A stretch of 64,000 nucleotides of DNA from Flavobacteriales bacterium (GTDB taxonomy: Bacteria > Bacteroidota > Bacteroidia > Flavobacteriales_E > Vicingaceae): contig PALM01000022.1 in NCBI GenBank assembly GCA_002706365.1, forward strand, positions 1 through 64,000, in the 5' to 3' direction. The notes under the pieces were generated by a model that worked only from the letters and a program-made list of their open reading frames with translations, made no database searches and was not told the origin of the DNA. The position numbers were made by a program, and so were the translations under genes. Below, in pieces: positions 51,133 to 59,364 of this stretch. Positions within the stretch are counted from its first letter, which is position 1; every line of letters begins with the position of its first letter.

Positions 51133-52167
51133 TTACCGCATTATTCTTCGGCGATTAAGCTCTCTTCTGTATTGGGCTGCATATCGCTCATGCTGATTGT
51201 AAGTAGCAGCAAAATGGTGATAACCTGAGAAGTCGGCCTTCGCACACATATAGATATAATTGTGATCCTCGGCATTCAAAACCGCATCAATGGAACTGAT
51301 CTCGGGAATGTTGATCGGTCCTGGAGGCAAACCGGCATACTTATAGGTGTTAAAAGGTGAATTCACACGCTTATGCTCGTTCAATACACGCTTTATTGTA
51401 TAATCGTTCAGGGCAAAGATCAAAGTTGGATCTGATTGTAAACGCATGCCTTTTTCCAAGCGATTTAGATACACTCCTGCAACTTTTGGTCGTTCATCAC
51501 GATGCATTTGCTGTTCTGCCTGTACAATGGAAGCGAGAATACTCACTTCTGATTGACTCAGACCCAAACTCTTGGCCTTTTGCTTTCTCTCTTCTGTCCA
51601 GAACCGCTTGTACTCTGTAGCCATTCGTTGAAGGAACTCATCCACATCCGTATCCCAATAGAATTCATAAGTATTGGGAATGATCATGGTTGGGAACTTA
51701 TAGCGATCGAAGCCAAATTTGGAAGCGATCTGACTATCAGCTAATGCCCTGATCAATCTTGCAGAATCCAAATACAAGGTGCTACCAACGCTACCTGCCA
51801 ATTTTGGCAATGTTCTCACAGAATTCAAAGTGAGCTTGAGGGGTTCTTGCATTCCGGATCTGAGGATATTGACCAATTTATTATTACTCATTTTATCCCT
51901 GATCAAAAATCGACCGGCTTTAGGAGTATCAAAGGATTTCTTCTCCGCAACCCAAAGAAAAGAGGCCGTATCTTTAAGAATGCCCTGCACATATAGCTGA
52001 TGGGTCAATTCCGCCAAGCTAGTTCCTTTATGGATGTAGAAGTACTTCTCGCTTGCATCCATATCCACTCCTTTCAGATAGATCTTGCTGGCATAGCTGT
52101 AGGTGATATAGGCAGCTATTATGAATAATAGGCTAAAAAGTATGACTCCGATTCTCTTCATGCTCAT
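51133..52167 (-). CDS. mltG: Endolytic murein transglycosylase MltG
   Basis: Inner-membrane enzyme that cuts nascent peptidoglycan strands. 344 residues, one N-terminal transmembrane helix (about 6-25), then the YceG/MltG LysM-like and catalytic domains. Catalytic Glu in ASIVQAEQQMHRDERPKVAGVYLNRLEKGMRLQSDPTL (about 214-250), followed by SPFNTYKYAGLPPGPINIPEISSIDAVLN. A second start, two codons in (52161), is possible. No pabC or tmk neighbour. Confidence 0.94.
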   Translation of the reverse strand: MSMKRIGVILFSLLFIIAAYITYSYASKIYLKGVDMDASEKYFYIHKGTSLAELTHQLYVQGILKDTASFLWVAEKKSFDTPKAGRFLIRDKMSNNKLVNILRSGMQEPLKLTLNSVRTLPKLAGSVGSTLYLDSARLIRALADSQIASKFGFDRYKFPTMIIPNTYEFYWDTDVDEFLQRMATEYKRFWTEERKQKAKSLGLSQSEVSILASIVQAEQQMHRDERPKVAGVYLNRLEKGMRLQSDPTLIFALNDYTIKRVLNEHKRVNSPFNTYKYAGLPPGPINIPEISSIDAVLNAEDHNYIYMCAKADFSGYHHFAATYNQHERYAAQYRRELNRRRIMR

Positions 52168-52179
52168 TTATAGGGATAA

Positions 52180-52187
52180 CAAAATTA
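52180..52187 (-). promoter_or_regulatory. -7 promoter box TAATTTTG of mltG
   Basis: Match to TAnnTTTG on the minus strand; 12 bases before the ATG at 52167. Confidence 0.5.
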
Positions 52188-52230
52188 CAGATTGAAGAAC
52201 TTTATTTAGCTTAAGAAATTGCTAAAGCAT

Positions 52231-52238
52231 TAGCTTTG
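52231..52238 (+). promoter_or_regulatory. -7 promoter box TAGCTTTG, leaderless trmD
   Basis: Match to TAnnTTTG; only four bases lie between its G and the trmD ATG at 52243, so the transcript would start at the start codon, as for the gene at 1918. Confidence 0.6.
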
Positions 52239-52242
52239 CAAA

Positions 52243-52932
52243 ATGCGAATCGATATTCTCACCGTAGTGCCGGAACTTTTAGAAGGCCCATTCTCAGCAT
52301 CTATCATGCAGAGAGCTCAGGATAAAGGACTGGCAGAGATCCATATTCACAATTTGAGGGATTATAGTCTCGACAAGCATAAGAATGTCGATGATTATGC
52401 TTTTGGCGGAGGTGCAGGCATGGTGATGAGCATTGAGCCCATAGACCGATGTATCAGTAAACTGAAGTCGGAAAGAGATTATGATGAAGTGATCTATATG
52501 AGTCCTGATGGCATCGAGCTCAAACAGGAAGTATGTAATCAGCTTTCACTTAAGCAGAATTTGATCCTCCTAGCAGGACATTATAAGGGCGTTGATGAAA
52601 GGGTTAGAGAGCATCTAGTAAGCATGGAGATCTCAATTGGCGATTATGTGCTTTCAGGAGGAGAATTGGCTGCTGCAGTTGTGACTGATAGTATTGTCAG
52701 GTTGATTCCGGGTGTATTGAACGACGAAACTTCGGCTTTGAGTGATTCTTTTCAAGATGGATTGGTAGCACCTCCAGTATATACTAGACCAGCAGTCTAT
52801 AATGGATGGGAAGTGCCGGAAATACTGAGATCTGGAAATTTAAAAGGAATAGAAAGTTGGCGCCATGAGCAGTCGATCGAACGCACTAAAGCAAGAAGAC
52901 CTAATTTGCATAAAAAATTTTCAGGCGACTGA
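52243..52932 (+). CDS. trmD: tRNA (guanine-N(1)-)-methyltransferase
   Basis: Methylates G37 of tRNAs to prevent frameshifting; SPOUT-class with a C-terminal trefoil knot. 229 residues. Key segments: [26 protein letters not shown] (start), [24 protein letters not shown] (about 110-122) and [24 protein letters not shown] (about 132-155). Upstream of rplS, an order found in many bacteria, but rimM and rpsP are not present next to it. The promoter box at 52231 makes it apparently leaderless. Confidence 0.97.
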   Translation: MRIDILTVVPELLEGPFSASIMQRAQDKGLAEIHIHNLRDYSLDKHKNVDDYAFGGGAGMVMSIEPIDRCISKLKSERDYDEVIYMSPDGIELKQEVCNQLSLKQNLILLAGHYKGVDERVREHLVSMEISIGDYVLSGGELAAAVVTDSIVRLIPGVLNDETSALSDSFQDGLVAPPVYTRPAVYNGWEVPEILRSGNLKGIESWRHEQSIERTKARRPNLHKKFSGD

Positions 52933-52963
52933 TTGGTCTAATGAATGAAAAAACTTACTTTTG
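52933..52963 (+). promoter_or_regulatory. Promoter TTG-N20-TACTTTTG of rplS
   Basis: TTG at 52933-52935 and TACTTTTG at 52956-52963; spacing 20. It starts right behind the trmD stop, giving rplS its own promoter and a leader of about 30 bases. Confidence 0.7.
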
Positions 52964-52999
52964 CTCTCCAATTTTTGCAGAGCATAATTTTTTGGTATC

Positions 53000-53371
53000 A
53001 TGGACGCAATCAAATTCGTAGAACAAGACGTAAACGGAAACATCGATTTCCCAGACTTCAAAGCTGGAGATTCAATTTCTGTTAGTTACAAGATTAGAGA
53101 AGGTAACAAAGAGAGAATTCAGGTATTTCAGGGTACTGTGATCCAAAGAAGAGGTTCTGGATCTCATGAGACTTTTACCGTGAGAAAAGTATCTGGTGGT
53201 ATGGGAGTGGAAAGAGTATTTCCATTGTACTCTCCATTCATCGATAGTATTAAAGTAAACAAGAGTGGTTCTGTACGTAGAGCTAGAATCTTCTACTTGA
53301 GAAAAAGAACTGGTAAGTCGGCTCGTATCAAGGAGAAGTTATTCGTTAAGAAAGACGATAGCGCTAAATAG
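53000..53371 (+). CDS. rplS: 50S ribosomal protein L19
   Basis: Ribosomal protein at the 30S-50S interface. 123 residues, near the usual 115-125. Typical segments: [59 protein letters not shown] and [21 protein letters not shown]. Own promoter behind trmD; strong terminator follows at 53390. Confidence 0.98.
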   Translation: MDAIKFVEQDVNGNIDFPDFKAGDSISVSYKIREGNKERIQVFQGTVIQRRGSGSHETFTVRKVSGGMGVERVFPLYSPFIDSIKVNKSGSVRRARIFYLRKRTGKSARIKEKLFVKKDDSAK

Positions 53372-53389
53372 ATATAGCCTTATAGATAT

Positions 53390-53427
53390 AAAAAACCCAT
53401 CTCGAAAATTCGAGATGGGTTTTTTTA
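53390..53427 (+). terminator. Intrinsic terminator of rplS
   Basis: AACCCATCTCGAA / TTCGAGATGGGTT stem followed by seven Ts, 20 bp after the stop. Confidence 0.93.
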
Positions 53428-53442
53428 TGGACTTTGTTTTTC

Positions 53443-53470
53443 AGAACCTAGAATCTAGAACCTAGACTAG
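53443..53470 (+). repeat. Heptamer array AGAACCT behind rplS terminator
   Basis: AGAACCT, AGAATCT, AGAACCT, AGACTAG in phase. Same unit family as 3415 and, inverted, 53627 and 13156. It lies after the terminator, in intergenic DNA. Confidence 0.75.
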
Positions 53471-53510
53471 TTTTAATCCTTCATGCGGCCTGCACAAGCG
53501 AACAGTATAA

Positions 53511-53551
53511 GCGAACTGCTCAGGCGGACATGTTGTCCGTGTGCAGTTCGC
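53511..53551. repeat. Two-level hairpin between rplS and the convergent hydroxylase gene
   Basis: Outer stem GCGAACTGC (53511-53519) with GCAGTTCGC (53543-53551), inner stem CGGACA-tgt-TGTCCG (53525-53539). No T-run follows. GCGAAC also occurs at 53498-53503 just before. It resembles a REP-like structure. Confidence 0.7.
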
Positions 53552-53567
53552 ATTTGCAATCTTTCAC

Positions 53568-53603
53568 AAAAAAAAGCCTGCTCAATTTCTCATATGAACA
53601 GGC
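53568..53603 (-). terminator. Intrinsic terminator of the hydroxylase gene (minus strand)
   Basis: On the minus strand: GCCTGTTCA stem, 10-base loop, TGAGCAGGC, then eight Ts. 60 bp after the stop, beyond the heptamer array at 53627. Confidence 0.8.
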
Positions 53604-53626
53604 AAATTCAATTTCATCTACAAAAG

Positions 53627-53661
53627 AGTCTAGACTCTAGGTTCTATATTCTAGGCTCTTC
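53627..53661 (-). repeat. Heptamer array directly behind the hydroxylase gene
   Basis: AGTCTAG, ACTCTAG, GTTCTAT, ATTCTAG, GCTCTTC in phase, ending 1 bp from the stop codon (53663-53665). Its sense strand starts AAGAGCCTAGAA, nearly the same as the array at 13156-13190. Confidence 0.75.
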
Positions 53662-53662
53662 T

Positions 53663-54622
53663 CTAAGCCACTCTCTTCTTAGAAACAGCAGCTTCTGCTT
53701 TAGCAGCAGCCTTGGCTCTCTTCTTCTCAGCTTTTGCTTTGCGCTTAGCCTCCATAGCTAGATCGGCTTTGTGCTTATCTACCGGACTGCCAAAGAGTGT
53801 GGCCCAAACTTGGCGAAATGAGCGAGCTCTAATTAGATCTTTTCCAACTTCGGCCCATTCGTGAAAAACCAAGACAAATGGATTGTAAGAGTTCACTGGC
53901 TTAGTGATTCCATAGCGTGCTGGCTCATCTTCTTCTTGGAAAGTTCCAAACATACGATCCCAAATAATGAAGGTAGAACCGTAGTTCTTATCAATATATC
54001 TTTCATTCACTGAGTGATGCACTCTGTGGTGAGATGGTGTAGTAAATACGTATTCTATTGGAGCAGGAAGCTTTCTGATCAATTCTGTATGAATCCAGAA
54101 CTGATACAATACCTCTATCTGGTGAACGATGAAGAAAACCAAAGGATGGAATCCCATAAGAATCACAGGCAAGAAGAATACGATCTTTAGGTTTTGTGTC
54201 CATGAAAGTCGGAACGACACAGAAAGGTTATAATGCTCAGATGAGTGATGCACTACATGAGTAGACCACCAAAACCTTTGCTCATGTGCAAGCCTATGTG
54301 CCCAGTAGCGACAAAAGTCCAATACGATCAAACATGCTACATAAGACCACCATGTATGCGGTATCTTAAAAGGCGCCAGGTTAAAGAAAAATAGAAAAAC
54401 GGTAAACATTCCTAGTTTCATGAATCCATTCAAAACTAGATTACCCAAACCAATAGATAATGAAGCAAGAAAATCTTTACTGTTATATAAGTTTGGATAC
54501 TTCTTACTTCCAAAGATCCACTCCAATGCAACGAATGTGAACATGATTGGAGCAGCTATCCAAATTACCGTTGTAAAATCTAGATTGGTTATGTCTGCAA
54601 GTTGCAGCTTTTCTTCGCCCAT
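53663..54622 (-). CDS. Sterol desaturase/fatty acid hydroxylase family protein with Ala/Lys tail
   Basis: A 319-residue membrane di-iron oxygenase. About four to five transmembrane helices; histidine boxes HRLAHE, HVVHHSSEH and HRVHHSVNERYIDKNYG. Family members hydroxylate or desaturate lipids (sterols, fatty acids, carotenoids). The last 35 residues, from about 285, are rich in Ala and Lys (AKRKAKAEKKRAKAAAKAEA); no family member needs this. Its own terminator follows. Substrate unknown; the second di-iron hydroxylase in the window after 44081. Confidence 0.88.
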   Translation of the reverse strand: MGEEKLQLADITNLDFTTVIWIAAPIMFTFVALEWIFGSKKYPNLYNSKDFLASLSIGLGNLVLNGFMKLGMFTVFLFFFNLAPFKIPHTWWSYVACLIVLDFCRYWAHRLAHEQRFWWSTHVVHHSSEHYNLSVSFRLSWTQNLKIVFFLPVILMGFHPLVFFIVHQIEVLYQFWIHTELIRKLPAPIEYVFTTPSHHRVHHSVNERYIDKNYGSTFIIWDRMFGTFQEEDEPARYGITKPVNSYNPFVLVFHEWAEVGKDLIRARSFRQVWATLFGSPVDKHKADLAMEAKRKAKAEKKRAKAAAKAEAAVSKKRVA

Positions 54623-54711
54623 AGATGATAATTATAAAGGGGCAAAGGTAATTGTTTTATGATTGAATGAGGGAAGCTTATCCTTAATATTGGTTATCGA
54701 TTAGCGACATT

Positions 54712-55170
54712 ATGAATAATTCTACAGATTGGAGTTTATATGAACAGTTTGATGGAAAAAGTGGCGACGTCATCGATCTTGGAGAGAAGTCCTTTAGTGA
54801 GCAAGAGATCATCGACTACGCCCGCTTAAACGACCCCTTGCCATTCCACCTAAGTGTAGAGGATGCCAAAAGGAGCTTCTTTGGCAAGCTAGTTTGCAGT
54901 GGCGGACAAGCTTTTAACTTCTTTTATGTAAACCGTTGGATTCCTATTATGGGTAGTACCATTGTAGGAGGATTAGGAATTAACAATTGGAGTTTCATTG
55001 AACCCACTGGTGCAGATGAACGTATCTATGCCAAGGTATTTTGTAAAAATATCCGCCACAGTAAAAGCAACCCTAGACTATCAATTGCAGTCTGGTTATT
55101 TGAGTTCCACAATAATTCAGGAACTTTGGTTCAATCTTTGGAGATAAAGATCCTGCATAAAAGAAAATGA
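54712..55170 (+). CDS. MaoC/hotdog-fold dehydratase-like protein
   Basis: A 152-residue hotdog-fold protein of the MaoC-like (R)-hydratase group. FSEQEIIDYARLNDPLPFHLSVEDAKRSFFGKLVCSGGQAF (about 26-67) carries the hydratase motif position (DPLPFH, where Asp and His are catalytic). It may hydrate enoyl-CoA or another acyl thioester, but could be a non-catalytic hotdog. Four bp before the thioredoxin gene. Confidence 0.8.
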   Translation: MNNSTDWSLYEQFDGKSGDVIDLGEKSFSEQEIIDYARLNDPLPFHLSVEDAKRSFFGKLVCSGGQAFNFFYVNRWIPIMGSTIVGGLGINNWSFIEPTGADERIYAKVFCKNIRHSKSNPRLSIAVWLFEFHNNSGTLVQSLEIKILHKRK

Positions 55171-55174
55171 ATAG

Positions 55175-55723
55175 ATGAAACGACTGCTTAGTATAATATC
55201 GCTTTTTTTACTTCTTGTAAATGTTGTAAAGGCCCAAGAGGAAAGTAAAGAAGAGATCAATTGGCTTAGTTTTGAAGAAGCTATTGAGCTCAATAAGAAG
55301 GAAAAGAAAAAGATCCTTGTTGATGTCTATACAGATTGGTGTGGTTGGTGTAAAAAGATGGATCGCACAACTTATAGTCATCCTGAAATCGTGGAATACA
55401 TCAACAAAAACTACTATGCAGTTAAGTTGAATGCAGAACGAAAGGATACTGTAAAACTTGGAAGTCAGATCTTCGTGAATGAAAATCCAGAATCTAGACG
55501 CTCTCCTCATCAATTGGCGGTAAGTCTTCTAAATGGCAAGATGGGTTACCCATCAACGGTATTTCTTGATGAGAATGTAGAACTTCTAAACCCTCCTATT
55601 TCCGGCTATCTTAGCGCTTCTAGCATTGAACCTATCCTACACTTCTTCGGCGATAATGTGTACAGCAAAAAAGAGATGAGTTGGCAGGAATTTCAAGCTC
55701 AATTCAAGGGTAAAGTGAATTAA
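55175..55723 (+). CDS. Periplasmic thioredoxin-like protein (DUF255/thiol-disulfide type)
   Basis: A 182-residue protein with signal peptide (MKRLLSIISLFLLLVNVVKAQ) and a thioredoxin fold with active-site CGWC (in WCGWCKKMD, about 52-60). The cis-Pro segment is GYPSTVFLDEN. Expected in the periplasm as a reductase or thiol-disulfide protein. It follows the hotdog gene by 4 bp. Confidence 0.9.
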   Translation: MKRLLSIISLFLLLVNVVKAQEESKEEINWLSFEEAIELNKKEKKKILVDVYTDWCGWCKKMDRTTYSHPEIVEYINKNYYAVKLNAERKDTVKLGSQIFVNENPESRRSPHQLAVSLLNGKMGYPSTVFLDENVELLNPPISGYLSASSIEPILHFFGDNVYSKKEMSWQEFQAQFKGKVN

Positions 55724-55826
55724 TACCTCTCTTGAGTCTATTATTAAGGAATTCTTATTTTTTATTGAATATCAAAGAATTAGACTTTTTATTCTTTCCT
55801 TTGTCAGCGTACTAATTTTTTTTACT

Positions 55827-56075
55827 ATGAATATTTACGTAGGCAATATCCCTTACAAATCATCTGAGGATGACTTAGGTAACCTTTTCGCTGAGTTCGG
55901 CGATGTTACTTCTGTTAAGATCATTCAAGACAAATTCACCGGCCGTTCAAAAGGCTTCGGTTTTGTTGAGATGAGTGATGAGAGTGGAACTGCTGCTATT
56001 GAAGCCTTAGATGGTTTCGAGCATATGGGTCGCAATCTTCGCGTAAGCAAAGCCAATGACAGAGAAGAATCTTAA
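55827..56075 (+). CDS. RRM-domain RNA-binding protein
   Basis: An 82-residue single RNA recognition motif: RNP2 IYVGNI (3-8) and RNP1 KGFGFVEM (42-49), both with the aromatic residues needed for RNA binding. Such cold-shock-type RBPs occur in Bacteroidota and cyanobacteria. Transcribed alone, with a 103-bp gap before it and a strong terminator behind. A weak -7-like TTCCTTTG at 55796 precedes it. Confidence 0.94.
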   Translation: MNIYVGNIPYKSSEDDLGNLFAEFGDVTSVKIIQDKFTGRSKGFGFVEMSDESGTAAIEALDGFEHMGRNLRVSKANDREES

Positions 56076-56096
56076 TTTTTTACCAAACTAAGAACT

Positions 56097-56123
56097 TTAA
56101 CCCCGACTTAGTCGGGGTTTTTT
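56097..56123. terminator. Terminator of the RRM gene
   Basis: CCCCGAC-TTA-GTCGGGG stem (56101-56117) followed by six Ts; As on the other side are few, so it is mainly for the plus strand, but it sits between convergent genes. Confidence 0.9.
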
Positions 56124-56128
56124 ATTTT

Positions 56129-56344
56129 CTAAACTTTAGCTTTTAACCTTTTCAGGATATCTGAGCCGTAGGCCAAGAGAATCTCTCCTTTAAATAAAGC
56201 CGGATAGGCGAATGTTGGAATTGGTGGGCTCTGATCATCTTCATCCACATTGATTATCTCAACTTCTACAGACATCTTTGATACTTCAGATTCAACTTCT
56301 TCACATTCGTGGCAGTTATTCGCTATATAAAGTATGTACTTCAC
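56129..56344 (-). CDS. Small thioredoxin/glutaredoxin-like protein
   Basis: A 71-residue protein: KYILYIANNCHECEEVESEVSK gives a CxxC (CHEC) on the first helix, then beta strand VEVEIINVDEDD and cis-Pro-like YPALFKG. This is the glutaredoxin/thioredoxin half-fold, shorter than usual. It overlaps the crp-like gene by 4 bp, so it is co-transcribed; a redox partner to the regulator is possible but speculative. Confidence 0.75.
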   Translation of the reverse strand: MKYILYIANNCHECEEVESEVSKMSVEVEIINVDEDDQSPPIPTFAYPALFKGEILLAYGSDILKRLKAKV

Positions 56345-57024
56345 TTCAAGCTTTTTAGATCGCGAATGAGGAATTTCTTGCGCTCCATGTAGATCTGATC
56401 CTCTTCTTTTAGCTCATTAAGCACCGTAGTCACAGTTTGCCTGCTGGTTGCAGTGAGGTTGGCAATGTCTTGATGTGTGAGGTCGTGTTTCACCAAGATC
56501 TCTTCGCCAATGGCCTTACCATAATGCTCGGCCATCTCTTTCATGAACTGAATGATCCTTTCTCTGGCGTCTTTAAAGATGAGCGACTCCAATCTTCTCT
56601 CGATCCTGCGCATCTTCTCGCCAATATTTCTCCCCATCTCAAGACTCAAATGCGGATTCTGATTTAAGATATCCTTGAATTCATCTACGCTTATGGTGCA
56701 CATTCTCGTATTGTCATCCATCGCAATGGCGAAATCCTTTCTTCTATCTTCTCCCAATACTCCCATCTCACCAAAGACCTCTCCTGGATACAGAATAGCT
56801 TTGATCACTTCTTTACCATCTTCAGAATAAGTGCCGATCTTCACCCTTCCTTCTTTCAAAAAGAATACAACCTTGCTAGGCTCTTCGGGGAAATAGATAT
56901 ATTGATTCTTTTCGGCGAGTTTAAAGGTGGTTTTTTTCACCAATTCTTCCATCTCCTCCTCACTGAGATTCTTGAGGAGATTGATCCTTTCTAAATGCCA
57001 AAGTTTTGATTTATTCGAGCTCAT
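56341..57024 (-). CDS. Crp/Fnr-family transcriptional regulator
   Basis: A 227-residue regulator: cyclic-nucleotide-binding beta-roll (about 20-120, with GEVFGEMGVLGEDRR) and C-terminal winged helix (about 150-220, LTHQDIANLTATSRQTVTTVLNELKEE as recognition helix). The N terminus lacks the Cys cluster of Fnr, so it is not an oxygen sensor of that type; the effector is unknown. Co-transcribed with the CHEC thioredoxin-like gene and possibly folD, whose stop is 32 bp upstream. Confidence 0.93.
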   Translation of the reverse strand: MSSNKSKLWHLERINLLKNLSEEEMEELVKKTTFKLAEKNQYIYFPEEPSKVVFFLKEGRVKIGTYSEDGKEVIKAILYPGEVFGEMGVLGEDRRKDFAIAMDDNTRMCTISVDEFKDILNQNPHLSLEMGRNIGEKMRRIERRLESLIFKDARERIIQFMKEMAEHYGKAIGEEILVKHDLTHQDIANLTATSRQTVTTVLNELKEEDQIYMERKKFLIRDLKSLK

Positions 57025-57056
57025 AATTGAGCTCTAAAGATAAAGATAATCAGCTA

Positions 57057-57938
57057 TTAAGCAGATTGAAAGCGCTTATTCGCTTCATAGGTATTCAACA
57101 AGAGCGAAGCAATTGTCATTGGTCCTACTCCACCGGGAACAGGTGTGATAAACGAGCATTTTTCAGCCACTTCATCAAAGGCTACGTCTCCGGCCAATTT
57201 ATAGCCCGACTTCTTAGAACTATCTTCCAGCCTACTAGTTCCCACATCAATTACTACAGCCCCATCTTTAACCATATTCTCCTTTACAAAATACGGTTTG
57301 CCTATAGCTGCAACAAGGATATCTGCGTCTCTGCAGATCTCTTCCAAATTCTTCGTACGACTATGACAAAGGGTTACTGTGGCATTGGCATGTTTGTCGT
57401 TTCTACTCATCAAAATGCTAAGCGGAGTGCCGACTATTGAACTTCTGCCGATGATCACACAGTGCTTGCCTTCAGTTTGAATGTTGTGGCGCTTTAACAA
57501 TTCCATGATCCCATTGGGAGTTGCAGGTAAAAAGCTGGGTAAACCAAGGCTCATTCTTCCTATATTCTCCGGATGAAAACCATCTACATCCTTTGCTGGA
57601 TCTATAGCAAGGGTCACTTTTCTCTCATCTATATGCTTTGGCAGAGGAAGCTGTACAATAAAGCCGTCGATCGACTTATCATTATTCAACTCATCTACTT
57701 TTGAGAGTAGTTCCTCTTCACTTATGCTATCTGGAAATCTGATGAGGGTAGAATCATAGCCCACATAATCGCAGGCCTTAACTTTGGCATTCACATAAGT
57801 AATGCTGCCTCCATCCTCGCCAACAAGAACTGCTGCAAGATGTGGTACCTTCTTACCTTCCTTTTTGAGCTCAGCAACTTTGGCCTTTAGCTCATCTTTA
57901 ATGGATGCCGATGTTTTTCTACCGTCAAGGATTTGCAT
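57057..57938 (-). CDS. folD: Bifunctional methylenetetrahydrofolate dehydrogenase/cyclohydrolase
   Basis: Interconverts 5,10-methylene-, methenyl- and 10-formyl-THF in one-carbon metabolism. 293 residues. Motifs: [13 protein letters not shown] (catalytic Tyr and Lys), [40 protein letters not shown] and [17 protein letters not shown]. Its ATG overlaps the ffh stop by one base (TAATG). Confidence 0.97.
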   Translation of the reverse strand: MQILDGRKTSASIKDELKAKVAELKKEGKKVPHLAAVLVGEDGGSITYVNAKVKACDYVGYDSTLIRFPDSISEEELLSKVDELNNDKSIDGFIVQLPLPKHIDERKVTLAIDPAKDVDGFHPENIGRMSLGLPSFLPATPNGIMELLKRHNIQTEGKHCVIIGRSSIVGTPLSILMSRNDKHANATVTLCHSRTKNLEEICRDADILVAAIGKPYFVKENMVKDGAVVIDVGTSRLEDSSKKSGYKLAGDVAFDEVAEKCSFITPVPGGVGPMTIASLLLNTYEANKRFQSA

Positions 57939-59284
57939 TATCTTCCGAGGCCTCCGGGCATTTTTGGCATATTTTGCATCATCTTAGCCATATTCTTCTT
58001 GTTGCCCATCATCTTCATCATCTTGCTGGTCTGCTCGAACTGTTTTAACAGTTTGTTGAGCTCAGCAACTGATCTACCGCTACCGCTGGCTATTCTTTTT
58101 CTTCTAGAACCATTAATCAATTTCGGATTCTCTCTTTCTGCCGGTGTCATAGAATGGATCATCGCTTCAATGTGCTTGAATGCATCATCATCGATATCCA
58201 CATCCTTCATCGCTTTTCCAACACCCGGAATCATCCCCATCAAATCCTTCACATTACCCATCTTCTTGATCTGAGAGATCTGATCTAAGAAATCGTTGAA
58301 ATCGAATTGATTCTTCGCAATTCTCTTTTGAAGTCTTCTGGCCTTCTCCTCATCGTATTGTTCTTGTGCTTTCTCCACAAGAGAAACCACATCACCCATA
58401 CCAAGGATCCTGTCGGCCATACGCTTTGGATAGAATACATCCAATGCATCCATCTTCTCGCCTGTACCAACAAATTTGATCGGCTTATTTACAACTGATC
58501 GAATAGATAGAGCGGCTCCACCTCTGGTATCACCATCCAGTTTTGTAAGTACTACTCCATCAAAATCTATACGCTGATTAAAGGCCTCTGCAGTATTTAC
58601 GGCATCCTGACCGGTCATGGAGTCTACCACAAACAAAGTCTCTGAAGGCTTTATGCTTTTCTTGATGGCTGAGATCTCATCCATCATCTTTTCATCCACC
58701 GCTAGACGACCGGCAGTATCCACGATCACTACATCATGACCATTTTGCGAAGCGTGCTTAATTCCCTGCTCAGCGATCTTAACTGGATCCTTGTTCTCTT
58801 TATCCGAATATACTTGAACTCCAATTTGATCACCAACTACATGAAGCTGATCTATCGCTGCCGGACGATAGACATCTCCCGCAACTAGCAATGGATTCTT
58901 CGCCTTCTTATTCTTTAGGAAGTTAGCTAACTTACCTGAGAAAGTGGTCTTACCCGAACCTTGCAGACCTGCGATCAAAATTATGGCTGGAGAACCCTTG
59001 AGATTGACCTCGGCATGCTCTTCACCCATTAATTTGGCTAGCTCATCATGCGTGATCTTTGTAAATAGCTGCCCAGGAGATACAGAGCTTAGTACATCCT
59101 GACCAATAGCTTGCTCCTTAACAGCATCGGCAAATGATTTTGCTGTTTTGTAGCTCACATCGGCATCTAGCAACGCCCTGCGAATCTCTTTTGAAGTTTC
59201 GGCCACATTCACCTCGGTGATCTGACCTTGTCCTTTCAATACCTTAAACGCCCGGTCTAACTTATCTGATAAATTCTCAAACAT
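57938..59284 (-). CDS. ffh: Signal recognition particle protein Ffh (SRP54)
   Basis: GTPase that carries membrane-protein ribosomes to the membrane. 448 residues. N domain, then G domain with [18 protein letters not shown] (about 106-123), [15 protein letters not shown] and [14 protein letters not shown], then M domain with methionine-rich end ([18 protein letters not shown]), which binds the signal peptide. Followed at once by folD, preceded by argS. A -7 box sits 19 bp before its ATG. Confidence 0.97.
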   Translation of the reverse strand: MFENLSDKLDRAFKVLKGQGQITEVNVAETSKEIRRALLDADVSYKTAKSFADAVKEQAIGQDVLSSVSPGQLFTKITHDELAKLMGEEHAEVNLKGSPAIILIAGLQGSGKTTFSGKLANFLKNKKAKNPLLVAGDVYRPAAIDQLHVVGDQIGVQVYSDKENKDPVKIAEQGIKHASQNGHDVVIVDTAGRLAVDEKMMDEISAIKKSIKPSETLFVVDSMTGQDAVNTAEAFNQRIDFDGVVLTKLDGDTRGGAALSIRSVVNKPIKFVGTGEKMDALDVFYPKRMADRILGMGDVVSLVEKAQEQYDEEKARRLQKRIAKNQFDFNDFLDQISQIKKMGNVKDLMGMIPGVGKAMKDVDIDDDAFKHIEAMIHSMTPAERENPKLINGSRRKRIASGSGRSVAELNKLLKQFEQTSKMMKMMGNKKNMAKMMQNMPKMPGGLGR

Positions 59285-59303
59285 AATTTCTCTGGAATGT
59301 GTG

Positions 59304-59311
59304 CAAAATTA
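59304..59311 (-). promoter_or_regulatory. -7 promoter box TAATTTTG of ffh
   Basis: Match to TAnnTTTG on the minus strand, 19 bases before the ffh ATG. Confidence 0.55.
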
Positions 59312-59364
59312 AGCATATTGGAAAGGCCTTCAAAAGACCTAAATGCTTTATTTAGCTTGATTTC

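Noticed and set aside
53443-53661. Miniature transposable element with heptamer terminal inverted repeats
   Set aside because: The two arrays each belong to the 3' side of a gene, two normal terminators lie between them, no target duplication is seen and the same unit occurs singly elsewhere.
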